Assembly (NCBI GenBank): GCA_016235265.1
Contig: JACRLI010000021.1
Location: 45,202 to 109,201, forward strand
From: Candidatus Eisenbacteria bacterium
GTDB lineage: Bacteria; Eisenbacteria; RBG-16-71-46; JACRLI01
Direction of reading: 5' to 3'
DNA: 64,000 bases
Positions 17,171-25,300 of the stretch are shown here, in pieces. The notes beneath the pieces are model-generated. The model saw nothing but the letters and a program-made list of their open reading frames with translations, did no database searches and was not told the DNA's origin. The position numbers were made by a program, and so were the translations under genes. Position 1 is the first letter of the stretch, and each line of letters opens with the position of its first letter.

Positions 17171-18163
17171 CTATTTTTGCAGCGAGATACCGACTTGAAG
17201 GGAGATGTCGGCGATGGTGAGGCGGAGCAGCTCGTCGAGGGAAACGTGGGGCTCGTAGCCCACATACCGGTGGATCTTCGACAGGTTGGGCACCCGGCGC
17301 TCCATGTCCTCGAAGGAGCGGCCGTACACTTCCTCGTAGGGGATGGTCACCACCGGCGCGGTGGAACCGGTGAAGCGCTTGATTCGATCCGCCAGTCCCA
17401 GGATGCTGATCTCCTCCTGGGTGCCGATGTTGAAGATCTCGCCGTTGGTGGTGTCGGTGGCCGCCAGAAGCAGCACCCCGCGCACCACGTCGCCCACGTA
17501 CGAGAAGCAACGTGTCTGCTCGCCGCCGCCATACACCGAGATGGGCTCCCCGCGCAGCGCCGACTCGATGAACCGGGGGATGACCATGCCGTACTCGCCC
17601 CGCTGGCGCGGACCGCAGGTGTTGAAGCAGCGCACGATCACCACCGGCAGCTTCTTCTCGTGCCAGTACGAGAAAGCCAGGAATTCGTCCACCGCCTTGC
17701 CGGTGGCGTAGCTCCAGCGCGACACCGACGTGGGCCCCAGCACCTGGTCGTCGGTCTCCTTGAGCGGCTCGCCGCTGCCCTTGCCGTACACCTCCGAACT
17801 GGAGAACAGGAACACCCGGACGCCGGTCCGGGCCGCCGCCTCGAGCACCACTTCCGCGCCGCGGATGTTGGTGAGCAGCGACTGCAGCGGGCGCTCCACC
17901 ACGTACTTCACCCCCACCGCCGCGGCCAGGTGGAACACCTGGTCGGCCCGCTCCACGAGCGGGGCCACCGTGAGCGGATCGGTCACGTTTCCTTCGATGA
18001 AATGGAACTGCGGGTGGGAGACGTAGGTGGCGAAGTTGGAGCGGCGGCCGGTGGAGAGATCATCCAGCGCCCACACCTCGTCGCCCCTCGAGAGAAGGGC
18101 CTCGACCAGGTGGGATCCGATGAAACCCGCTCCTCCCGTGACCAGAATGCGCGTCCGTGGCAT
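17171..18163 (-). CDS. NAD-dependent NDP-sugar epimerase/dehydratase (extended SDR)
   Basis: A 330-residue extended short-chain dehydrogenase acting on a nucleotide sugar. The Rossmann motif VTGGAGFIGSHLVEALL binds NAD. Catalytic residues are SSSEVYGKG and the YxxxK of SYATGKAVDE, and FNTCGPRQRGEYGMVIPRF and RCFSYVGDVVRGV are typical. It most resembles UDP-glucose 4-epimerase and UDP-glucuronate decarboxylase homologues; with ugd upstream, UDP-xylose formation is possible but not proven. It has its own consensus promoter at 18173-18202, which places the transcript start only a few bases before ATG 18163. No ribosome site exists, so translation is probably leaderless. It is last in the polysaccharide locus. 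Confidence 0.85.
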   Translation of the reverse strand: MPRTRILVTGGAGFIGSHLVEALLSRGDEVWALDDLSTGRRSNFATYVSHPQFHFIEGNVTDPLTVAPLVERADQVFHLAAAVGVKYVVERPLQSLLTNIRGAEVVLEAAARTGVRVFLFSSSEVYGKGSGEPLKETDDQVLGPTSVSRWSYATGKAVDEFLAFSYWHEKKLPVVIVRCFNTCGPRQRGEYGMVIPRFIESALRGEPISVYGGGEQTRCFSYVGDVVRGVLLLAATDTTNGEIFNIGTQEEISILGLADRIKRFTGSTAPVVTIPYEEVYGRSFEDMERRVPNLSKIHRYVGYEPHVSLDELLRLTIADISLQVGISLQK

Positions 18164-18172
18164 GACCACGGT

Positions 18173-18202
18173 ACCATAGCGGGGGGCCAAAACCCCTGTC
18201 AA
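18173..18202 (-). promoter_or_regulatory. Promoter of the SDR gene, predicting a leaderless mRNA
   Basis: Minus strand: perfect TTGACA (18202-18197), 18-base spacer, TATGGT (18178-18173). The expected start at about 18166 leaves only some 3 bases before ATG 18163-18161. Confidence 0.65.
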
Positions 18203-18239
18203 GGGCCAGTCATGCCGGAGGATACGGGGGCCGGTCGGA

Positions 18240-19400
18240 TCAGGCCCCGAGCAGCTCCCGGTAGAGCGCGGCGATGGCCCGAAGCAGTTCGGGCTCGCGG
18301 TAGCGCGTGGCGCGCTCGCGGCCCCGTCTGCCGAGGCGGCCCGCCAGGACCGGGTCGCGCAGCAGGCGCAGCAGGGCGGCGGCGAACGCCTCGGGGTCCT
18401 CCGGCGGGACCACCAGCCCCGCCTCCTCCTCGCCCAGCAGCTCCCGGACTCCCCCCACGTCCGTGGCCACCACCGGCACGCCGGCGGCCATGGCTTCGAT
18501 GACCGCCACCGGAAGTCCTTCGTTGCGCGAACTGAGCGCGGACGCGTCGAGGTCGGAGAGGATCGCGCCAAGGTCGCGGCGGAAGCCGGTGAAGTGCACC
18601 GCGCCGGATAGGTCGGGCCGGGCGGCACGGCGGCGAAGTGCGGCTTCGCATTCGCCTCCACCCACCAGCGCGAAATGCGCTTCCGGCATTTCCCGGCGCA
18701 CCCGGGCCGCGGCTTCCAGGAACACCTCGTGGCGCTTGATCTCGGCCAGCCGGGCCACGATGCCCACCAGCGGCACCTCCACCGGCACCCCCAGCTGCGC
18801 CCGGAATTCCCCCCGCTTGCGGGGCACGTCAAACAGCGGATCAATCGGCAGGCCCAGCGGGATATGCACCAGCTTCTCCGAGGCCACGATCCGCTCATGC
18901 ACCATGTCGTCGCGGGTGGCCCGGCTCACCGCGATCATGCGGGTGGTGTGCCGTCCCAGGGCCCGCTCCAGCATCACGATGAAGCGGGTGACCATCGGGT
19001 GGAAGTAGCCGTGGAGCAGGTGGCCGTGAAATGTGTGCACCGTGATCGGCACGCCGCACATCCACGCGGCCAGCCTTCCCAGCACGCCCGCCTTGCTGGT
19101 GTGCGTGTGCACGATCCGCGGGCGCTCCCGGCGCATCAGGGCCACCAGCGCGGAGAGGGCGCGGACGTCGTTCCACGACCCCATTTTCCGGTGCAGCGCC
19201 GGGACCAGGATGGGGTGCACGCCATAGTGGGTCTCGATGTCGGTCATCTCGACCTCGTCGCCGGTGACCGAGCCCTTGACCAGCACCGTCTCGAAGCCGT
19301 GCTCGCGCAGGCCCGCGGTGAGCAGGCACACGTGGATGGAAGGGCCGCCGACGTTCATGCGGCTGATGATGCGCATCACCTTCACCGGCGGTTCGCTCAT
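18240..19400 (-). CDS. GT4-family glycosyltransferase
   Basis: A retaining GT-B enzyme of 386 residues. The N-terminal domain has MRIISRMNVGGPSIHVCLLTAGL and IVHTHTSKAGVLGRLAA. The C-terminal donor domain has VGIVARLAEIKRHEVFLEAA, FALVGGGECEA, VHFTGFRRDL and the E-x7-E motif in SSRNEGLPVAVIEAMAAGVPVVATDVGGV. It should add one sugar to the lipid-linked repeat unit of the exopolysaccharide; donor and linkage cannot be read from sequence. ATG 19400 overlaps the asnB stop by four bases (ATGA). It is the final gene of the chain of coupled assembly genes. Confidence 0.93.
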   Translation of the reverse strand: MSEPPVKVMRIISRMNVGGPSIHVCLLTAGLREHGFETVLVKGSVTGDEVEMTDIETHYGVHPILVPALHRKMGSWNDVRALSALVALMRRERPRIVHTHTSKAGVLGRLAAWMCGVPITVHTFHGHLLHGYFHPMVTRFIVMLERALGRHTTRMIAVSRATRDDMVHERIVASEKLVHIPLGLPIDPLFDVPRKRGEFRAQLGVPVEVPLVGIVARLAEIKRHEVFLEAAARVRREMPEAHFALVGGGECEAALRRRAARPDLSGAVHFTGFRRDLGAILSDLDASALSSRNEGLPVAVIEAMAAGVPVVATDVGGVRELLGEEEAGLVVPPEDPEAFAAALLRLLRDPVLAGRLGRRGRERATRYREPELLRAIAALYRELLGA

Positions 19401-21358
19401 GCGTCTCCCCCGGTTCCGCCTGCGGCGCCGCGGTGTTCCTGGCTCCACAGCTCCAGCATCGCGAGCGCCCAGATCTCCCCGCCGGCGTCGGTGCTGCCGG
19501 CCACGTGCGCCTCGAACATCCGGGCGGCCGCGGCGGAGTCGGTGCCCAGCGAGCCGTCGGCCCCGCGCAGCAGCGGCCCCACCCACCGCATCGCGGGCGC
19601 GCGCAGCCACTCCGAGACCGGCATGGCGAAGCCGTGCTTCGGGCGGGCCAGCGCCTCGTCTGGCAGGCGCCCGCGCATGGCGCGGCGCATCAGGGCCTTG
19701 GGCGTGCCTCCCGCGCGCTTCACGCGCTCGCCCATGGCCTCCGTCCAGGCCAGCCACACCACGTCCAGGAACGGCACCCGCGACTCCAGCGAGACCGCCA
19801 TGGTGGCGCGGTCTTCCTTGACCAGCAGGTCGTCGGGCAGGTACAGGCGGTGATCGCACGCAGGGCCGAACGCAAGGTCGAAGGGGCGGTCTTCCAGCCC
19901 TGCGGCGCGGAGCAGGGTCTCGCCGATGGCGACGGCCTCGGATTCCTGCCCATGGAACAGGGGCGTCCATGCGCCCGGGGCCACGGCGGTGGCTCCGAGG
20001 TAAGCCGCGGGCGGATCGGATACCGCGCGAGCCGAGAGCAGTTTGCCCAACCGGACCAGCTTCTCGCCGGCCGCGCTGCGCCGGGACGGCTTCAGGCCGC
20101 CCACGCCCCGGGCCAGCAGCGCCGCGGCGCCGCGGGGCAGGAAGCGCACGGCGCGCAGCAGCCCGGGCAGGGCGTAGCGCTCGTAACCAGAAAGCGTCTC
20201 GTCGCCGCCCGTGCCGGAGAGCGCGACCTTCACATGCTCCCGGGCCAGTCGCGCCACCTGCAGCGTGGCGTACGCGGACGAATCGGCGAACGGCTCGTCG
20301 AAGGCCCGTGCCAGCTCGCGCATGGCGGCCTCGTCGGGCGCTTCCAGGGCGGCGTCGTGGTGCTGCATGCCGAAGCCTGCCGCCAGGCGCGCCGCCTGGG
20401 GCCGCTCGTCGAGGTGCCCGCCCCCGGGGGGCCCCACGGTGAATGCGTGGGCCCGCACGCCCAATTCGTGCAGCGTGGCCGCCAGCGCGCCGGAGTCCAG
20501 GCCCCCGGACAGGAACAGCCCCACCGGCACGTCGCTGCGCAGGTGGCGCTCCACCGCGGCCCGCAGCCGGGTGGGAAGTTCACGCTCGAGATCGCCGGAG
20601 TCGGTGTGCCCCGAACCGGTGCGCACGGAACCGGCGCGCCCCGGGTCACCGGGCGGGCCGGCGCCCGCGCCCGGCCGGGACGCTTCGAACGGGGAATAGG
20701 CCCGCGCGAAGCGCACCTGGCGCCGGCCCCCGGCGCCGAAGACGCACGCGGTGCCCGGTTCCAGCCGCACCGCGCCGCGCAGCGCGCTGCCGGCACCGGT
20801 CACAAAGCCGAACAGAGCGAAGCGCCGGAGGGCCTCCGGATCGGGCTCCCACGCCAGCAGACCCGCCGCCACCAGCGCGGAAAGCTCGGAGGCGAAGGCC
20901 ACGCCGTCCGCGCCCGACACCAGGTACAGCGGCTTGATGCCCGAGCGGTCCCGCGCCAGCACCAGCTCCCCGGTGCGTCCGTCGAAGAGGGCCGCGGCGA
21001 ACATGCCCTCCAGGCGCGCGAGGCCCGCCACGCCCTCGCGGCGGTACAGCCGCCCGATCACCTCGGTGTCCGAGCGGGTGCGGAACACCTCGCCGGCACG
21101 CTCCAGTTCGGCGCGGAGCTCCAGGAAGTTGTAGATTTCCCCGTTCTGGCACACGGTCACACTCTCGCCCGCAGCCATGGGCTGGTGACCGCCCTCGATG
21201 TCGATGATGGAAAGCCGGCGCGCTCCCAGCAGCACCCCCGGCCCCCGGAAGATCCCTTCGTCGTCGGGCCCGCGGTGGTGCAGCCGCGCGAGCATCGACC
21301 GCAGCGCGCGCTCGTCCGGCGCGCCGCCTCGACGGTAGATGCCGGCGATGCCGCACAT
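19397..21358 (-). CDS. Asparagine synthase-type glutamine amidotransferase
   Basis: A 653-residue AsnB homologue with two domains. The glutaminase starts exactly with MCGIAGIYRRGG, so Cys2 is the nucleophile, and has LHHRGPDDEG and QNGEIYNFLELRAELE. The synthetase domain carries the ATP-pyrophosphatase loop FLSGGLDSGALAATL and LSGTGGDETLSGYERY. A Gly/Ser/Arg-rich insert of about 25 residues separates the two halves. Embedded between glycosyltransferase genes in a polysaccharide locus, it more likely amidates a sugar acid of the glycan or a matrix component than makes free asparagine. AsnB-type amidotransferases are standard members of PEP-CTERM/exosortase polysaccharide loci. The start overlaps the upstream stop (TGATG) and the stop overlaps the next start (ATGA). 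Confidence 0.9.
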   Translation of the reverse strand: MCGIAGIYRRGGAPDERALRSMLARLHHRGPDDEGIFRGPGVLLGARRLSIIDIEGGHQPMAAGESVTVCQNGEIYNFLELRAELERAGEVFRTRSDTEVIGRLYRREGVAGLARLEGMFAAALFDGRTGELVLARDRSGIKPLYLVSGADGVAFASELSALVAAGLLAWEPDPEALRRFALFGFVTGAGSALRGAVRLEPGTACVFGAGGRRQVRFARAYSPFEASRPGAGAGPPGDPGRAGSVRTGSGHTDSGDLERELPTRLRAAVERHLRSDVPVGLFLSGGLDSGALAATLHELGVRAHAFTVGPPGGGHLDERPQAARLAAGFGMQHHDAALEAPDEAAMRELARAFDEPFADSSAYATLQVARLAREHVKVALSGTGGDETLSGYERYALPGLLRAVRFLPRGAAALLARGVGGLKPSRRSAAGEKLVRLGKLLSARAVSDPPAAYLGATAVAPGAWTPLFHGQESEAVAIGETLLRAAGLEDRPFDLAFGPACDHRLYLPDDLLVKEDRATMAVSLESRVPFLDVVWLAWTEAMGERVKRAGGTPKALMRRAMRGRLPDEALARPKHGFAMPVSEWLRAPAMRWVGPLLRGADGSLGTDSAAAARMFEAHVAGSTDAGGEIWALAMLELWSQEHRGAAGGTGGDA

Positions 21359-22503
21359 CAGCGGGCCGCCGCCATGAGCGTGCGGTAGAACGTGACCATC
21401 TCCTCCACCTCGCGCTCCAGGCGGAAATGCCTCTGCGCGTGCGCCGCGGCCGCCGCACCCATGCGCGCGCGACGCTCCGCGTCCCACAGCAGGGCGATGA
21501 GAGCGTCGGCCATGGGGCGCGCCTCGAACACCGGCACCAGCACGCCGGTCTCGCCGTCCACCACCAGCTCGGGCACGCCTCCCACCGCGGTGGCCACCAC
21601 CGGGCGCGCCGCGAACGCGGCCTCGTACAGGGTGTTGGGCGTGCTCTCCTCGCTCGACGCCAGCGCCACCACGTCGCAGGCCGCGTACAGGTCGGCGATA
21701 TCCCGCCGCGAGCCCAGGAAGTCCACCGAGGCCGCGATCCCCAGCCGTGCGGCCAGGCGCCGGCAGGGCTCCAGCATGGGGCCCTGGCCCGCCAGCAGCA
21801 GCCGCGCCCCGGGCACGCCCAGCGCCACCTGCTGGAACGCGTGGATCAGCTCGCGGTGCTGCTTGTAGACGATCAGGTTGGCCACGCACAGCACCACCGG
21901 CTCCTCGCCCAGGCCCAGTCGGGCGCGGGCCACGTCGCGCGGCGGGCACACCAGCGGCTCGATGCTGTTGCGCACCAGGTGGACGGGGACGGAGCGGCCA
22001 AAACGCTCCCAGGTCGCCTGGCGCGCGGCCTCCGAGCCGGTGACCACGGCGTCGGCCTTCGCCCACTGCGTGCTCTCGATCAGGTTGTGCACGGACGCGC
22101 GCCAGCGGTCGATGCCGTGGATGGAGATCACGATGCGCCTGCGGATGCCTCTGTGGAAACCGGGGACCCCCGGCGTGCCGCCCGGCGCGCCCTCCCGGCC
22201 GAACATGCGCACCAGGAGATTCGCGGCGTACAGGTACCCGTGCAGGATGTCCGGATTGGTGGCCCGGATCCAGTCGCGCAGCCCGAGCAGCCGCGGCAGG
22301 TCCATGGGGCCGGCTGCTCCCAGGGCCGTCACCGGCACTCCCGCGGCCTCGAAGTCCGCGATCAGCGGGCCACGCCCCGAGAGCACGCACAGGTGCGGCT
22401 CGAACTCCGGCCGCGGGTAGCGGCGCAACAGCCGCAGCAGGGAAAGCTCGGTGCCGCCGATGTTGGCGTTGACCATCACCACGCCCAGCCGGATGCGGCT
22501 CAT
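21358..22503 (-). CDS. GT4-family glycosyltransferase
   Basis: A 381-residue GT-B enzyme. The N-terminal domain starts LGVVMVNANIGGTELSLLRLL and has NPDILHGYLYAANLL. The C-terminal domain carries VLCVANLIVYKQHRELIHAF, LLLAGQGPMLEPCRRLAA, VDFLGSRRDIADLYAACDV and the donor-binding SSEESTPNTLYEAAFAARPVVA, where Glu residues match the E-x7-E motif. It probably transfers a sugar onto the lipid-linked glycan. The start ATG 22503 overlaps the preceding stop (ATGA) and the stop overlaps asnB by one base, so the three genes are tightly coupled. Confidence 0.93.
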   Translation of the reverse strand: MSRIRLGVVMVNANIGGTELSLLRLLRRYPRPEFEPHLCVLSGRGPLIADFEAAGVPVTALGAAGPMDLPRLLGLRDWIRATNPDILHGYLYAANLLVRMFGREGAPGGTPGVPGFHRGIRRRIVISIHGIDRWRASVHNLIESTQWAKADAVVTGSEAARQATWERFGRSVPVHLVRNSIEPLVCPPRDVARARLGLGEEPVVLCVANLIVYKQHRELIHAFQQVALGVPGARLLLAGQGPMLEPCRRLAARLGIAASVDFLGSRRDIADLYAACDVVALASSEESTPNTLYEAAFAARPVVATAVGGVPELVVDGETGVLVPVFEARPMADALIALLWDAERRARMGAAAAAHAQRHFRLEREVEEMVTFYRTLMAAAR

Positions 22504-23834
22504 GCTCCCCCCTGCCCGCGCCCCGCGGCACGCGCGGCCACCGCCTCGTGAAACCAGTCCGCCAGGGTGCGTGCCAGCACGGAAGCCTCGCAGTCCCGGG
22601 GGGCTTCGGGCGCCGGCAGGGCCGCGGGCAGCGCCCGCAGCCGCTCCAGGGCCCGGCACACACCCGCGACGTCGCCCCGGTCCGCGCGGACGAAGAACGG
22701 TGCGCGCCCGAGGATACGCGTGGCCTCCACCTCGCGCGCCACCGCCAGCACCGGCCGGGCGGCACGCAGGTACTCGAACACCTTGCAGGCCACGTTGATG
22801 TCGCCCTCGGGCGGCTCGCCCCCCAGGTACAGCAAGGCGTCCGCCCCCAGCATCATCCGCAGCGCCTCCCGGTGCGGTGTGAAGCCGCGGTCCACGACGA
22901 TTCCCTCGAGTCCATGGCGACGCACCGCGGCGTCGAACTGTTCCCGGTTCTCCTCGTCCTTTGCGCCCGCGAACACCACCCGCATGCCTTCCCGCTGCCC
23001 GGGGTTCGATTCCAGGTAGGCGCCCAGGCCGTCGAGGAACGGCCCGGCGGAGCGGTCGCGGTACAGGTTGCCGATGTGCACCAGGGTCCAGCGATCGAAG
23101 ACCTCGGGCCCCAGGCCTGCGAAGTCCAGCTCGTCGTAACCCGCGGGCAGCGAGCGGAAGCGCTCCGCGGGAAGTTCCGGGAACCGCTCCCGCCAGCGGT
23201 CGCGGAGGCGGTCGGTGGTTCCCAGCACGAGGTCGCACTCGCGAAGGACCGAGCGTTCCATTCGCGGCTCCAGCAGCCGCCGGGTGAACGCGGACGGCGG
23301 CGGGAACCAGTTGTCCATCCACGGGTCCCCGAACTGGGCCGCCCACGGCAGGCCCGTGCTGCGGCGCAGCCTCCGGCCCGCCAGGTGCACGCTGTGCGGC
23401 TGCGACAGGGTGAAGAGCCCGTCGAAGGCCCGGGCGCGGTGCAGCCGCAGCCCCTCGGCGGCGGCGGCCCGGGAGAAACCCACGTATTCGTCGGGGACGA
23501 ACAGGGTGTCGCGCAGCCAGCGGAGACCGCGACGGAGCGGACTGGAGTGGGACACCCCGGGGGACGAGGAGTAGGAGCCGCCTCGCACGCTCCGCAGCGC
23601 CGGGTGCGCCGAGGGCAGGAAGGCCCGGACCCGGCGCACCTCCACCGAGTCGGGGACCAGGCCCGCGAGCGACTCGTCCACCATCGGAAACACCCCCGCC
23701 TCGGGCGCGATCACCGTGAGTTGTACCCCGAAGTCCGGCAGGTGACGCACCCAGCGCACCGCTCGGAGCGCCGAAGGGCCGCCGCAGGGCGGGAAGTAGT
23801 AGGCGATCATCAGGACGCGCAGCGTGGCGCTCAC
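22500..23834 (-). CDS. Glycosyltransferase, GT4-like
   Basis: A 444-residue GT-B protein. It begins LRVLMIAYYFPPCGGPSALRAVRWVRHLPDFG, the start typical of sugar transferases in PEP-CTERM/exosortase polysaccharide loci. Later motifs are WAAQFGDPWMDNWFPPP, LVLGTTDRLRDRWRERF, LVHIGNLYRDRSAGPFL and LLYLGGEPPEGDINVACKVFEYLRAARPVLA, which holds the donor-site glutamates. The substrate is not predictable. The start is GTG 23834, overlapping the flippase stop in the GTGA pattern; no other start gives this conserved N-terminus. Confidence 0.88.
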   Translation of the reverse strand: MSATLRVLMIAYYFPPCGGPSALRAVRWVRHLPDFGVQLTVIAPEAGVFPMVDESLAGLVPDSVEVRRVRAFLPSAHPALRSVRGGSYSSSPGVSHSSPLRRGLRWLRDTLFVPDEYVGFSRAAAAEGLRLHRARAFDGLFTLSQPHSVHLAGRRLRRSTGLPWAAQFGDPWMDNWFPPPSAFTRRLLEPRMERSVLRECDLVLGTTDRLRDRWRERFPELPAERFRSLPAGYDELDFAGLGPEVFDRWTLVHIGNLYRDRSAGPFLDGLGAYLESNPGQREGMRVVFAGAKDEENREQFDAAVRRHGLEGIVVDRGFTPHREALRMMLGADALLYLGGEPPEGDINVACKVFEYLRAARPVLAVAREVEATRILGRAPFFVRADRGDVAGVCRALERLRALPAALPAPEAPRDCEASVLARTLADWFHEAVAARAAGRGQGGA

Positions 23835-25300
23835 CGGCCCATGCCCCCTCCCTGCGTCCCCGGCGCGACGGGCAGGCTCTCCGGCCGCAGGCCCCCCGGC
23901 AGCAGCGCGCGCCACTCCTCCGGCGTCCACAGACGCAGCGCCGTGCCCAGCACCGCGTAGGCCACCGCGCCGACGGCAAGCGCGGGCCACAGCGACAGGC
24001 CCCGCCCGAACCAGAGCACCCCGGCCAGCCCGGCGCAGGCGAGGACCGGCGGCCCCAGCGGGGCCACCAGGTCGGCCACCCGCAGGTCACGCAACACGAA
24101 CACCCCCTGCAGGAGGAACAGGAACACCTCGGTGAGCAGCGTGGCCCAGGCGGCCCCCGTGATGCCCATGCGCGGAATCCAGGCCAGGTTGAGCGCGGCG
24201 TTGGCCACGATCGCCGCGGCCACGGCCACCGCCGGCAGGCGCGGCCGGCCCACGATCAGCGTGCTGCGCACCACGGTGTTGGCGAAGTAGAGCGGCAGGG
24301 TCCACACCAGCACCTGCGCCGCCGGGACCGACTCCGCGAAGCCGGCCCCGAACAGCAGCCGCACCGCTTCGTCCGTCCGAAACGCGGCCATCAGCGCCAG
24401 CGGGCAGCCGAGCGAGAAGGAGAGCGCCATGGCGCGACGGAAGAGCTTCCTGAGGCTCTCGAGGGACTCGCTGCGCGCGGCGGCCGCGGCCGGCAGGTAG
24501 GCCAGCGAGAGGCTCCCGGGGAGGAACACGAACATCTCGAAGAGCCGGTACGCGGCGCCGTACAGTCCCACCTCGCGCTCGGTGCGCAGCCAGCGCAGCA
24601 GGAGCACGTCCTGGCGGAAGTAGATGCTCCCGAAGACCCCCAGGAGCACCAGCGGCAGGGCCTGCCGGAGCACCGCAGAGGAATCGCGCAGCTCGAACCT
24701 CTGCGGCCAGCGGATCCCGGCCCGGCGCGCCAGGGCCACGGCCGCCAGCGCCGCGGCCAGCGCCCCCACCGACCAGGCGGCGGCCACGCCGACGAGCCGG
24801 AAACCCAGCAGCAGCGCGCCGGCGCCGAGCAGGGCCGAGCCCGCCCGCTCCAGGAAGTTGAGCCCGGCCTCGTAGCCCATGCGCTGCCGCGCGCGGAACA
24901 CCGCGCGGAACAGCTCGCCCAGCATTCCCATCGCCAGCGAGGCTCCGAAGACGAGCACCAGCCACGGGGAAGCCTGGCGGTGCAGGAGACAGGCGGCGGG
25001 CACGAGCAGGGCGATCCCGGCACCCAGCAGCGCCAGGCGCAGCGGCAGGTAGCGGTCGAGCAGTTCCTGGGCCGCGCCCGGCCGCGCGGCGGCCTCGCGC
25101 GTGTAGAGCGTGCCCAGCGCGAAGTTGAACAGGTACAGGAACAGGCTGACGAAGGTGAACGCGTACGTCCAGCTGCCCAGCCCCTCGGCCCCGGCACGGC
25201 GCGCCAGGAGCATGAAGAAGGCGAGCGAGAAGACCTTGATCGCCAGCTCGGAGGCCACCAGCTGGCCCAGGCTCCGGAGCACGCGCGGCGCGCCGCTCAC
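23831..25300 (-). CDS. Oligosaccharide flippase, Wzx type
   Basis: An integral membrane protein of 489 residues with about 12-14 hydrophobic segments of the MOP superfamily. The N-terminal helix SELAIKVFSLAFFMLLARRAGAEGLGSWTYAFTF splits into the usual first two segments. Later pieces such as VLRQALPLVLLGVFGSIYFRQDVLLL and VGLYGAAYRLFEMFVFLPGSLSLA match polysaccharide biosynthesis flippases. It should turn undecaprenyl-linked repeat units to the periplasmic face. The start is GTG 25300, overlapping the stop of the ligase/polymerase gene (GTGA); the stop overlaps the next start the same way. Confidence 0.9.
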   Translation of the reverse strand: MSGAPRVLRSLGQLVASELAIKVFSLAFFMLLARRAGAEGLGSWTYAFTFVSLFLYLFNFALGTLYTREAAARPGAAQELLDRYLPLRLALLGAGIALLVPAACLLHRQASPWLVLVFGASLAMGMLGELFRAVFRARQRMGYEAGLNFLERAGSALLGAGALLLGFRLVGVAAAWSVGALAAALAAVALARRAGIRWPQRFELRDSSAVLRQALPLVLLGVFGSIYFRQDVLLLRWLRTEREVGLYGAAYRLFEMFVFLPGSLSLAYLPAAAAARSESLESLRKLFRRAMALSFSLGCPLALMAAFRTDEAVRLLFGAGFAESVPAAQVLVWTLPLYFANTVVRSTLIVGRPRLPAVAVAAAIVANAALNLAWIPRMGITGAAWATLLTEVFLFLLQGVFVLRDLRVADLVAPLGPPVLACAGLAGVLWFGRGLSLWPALAVGAVAYAVLGTALRLWTPEEWRALLPGGLRPESLPVAPGTQGGGMGR

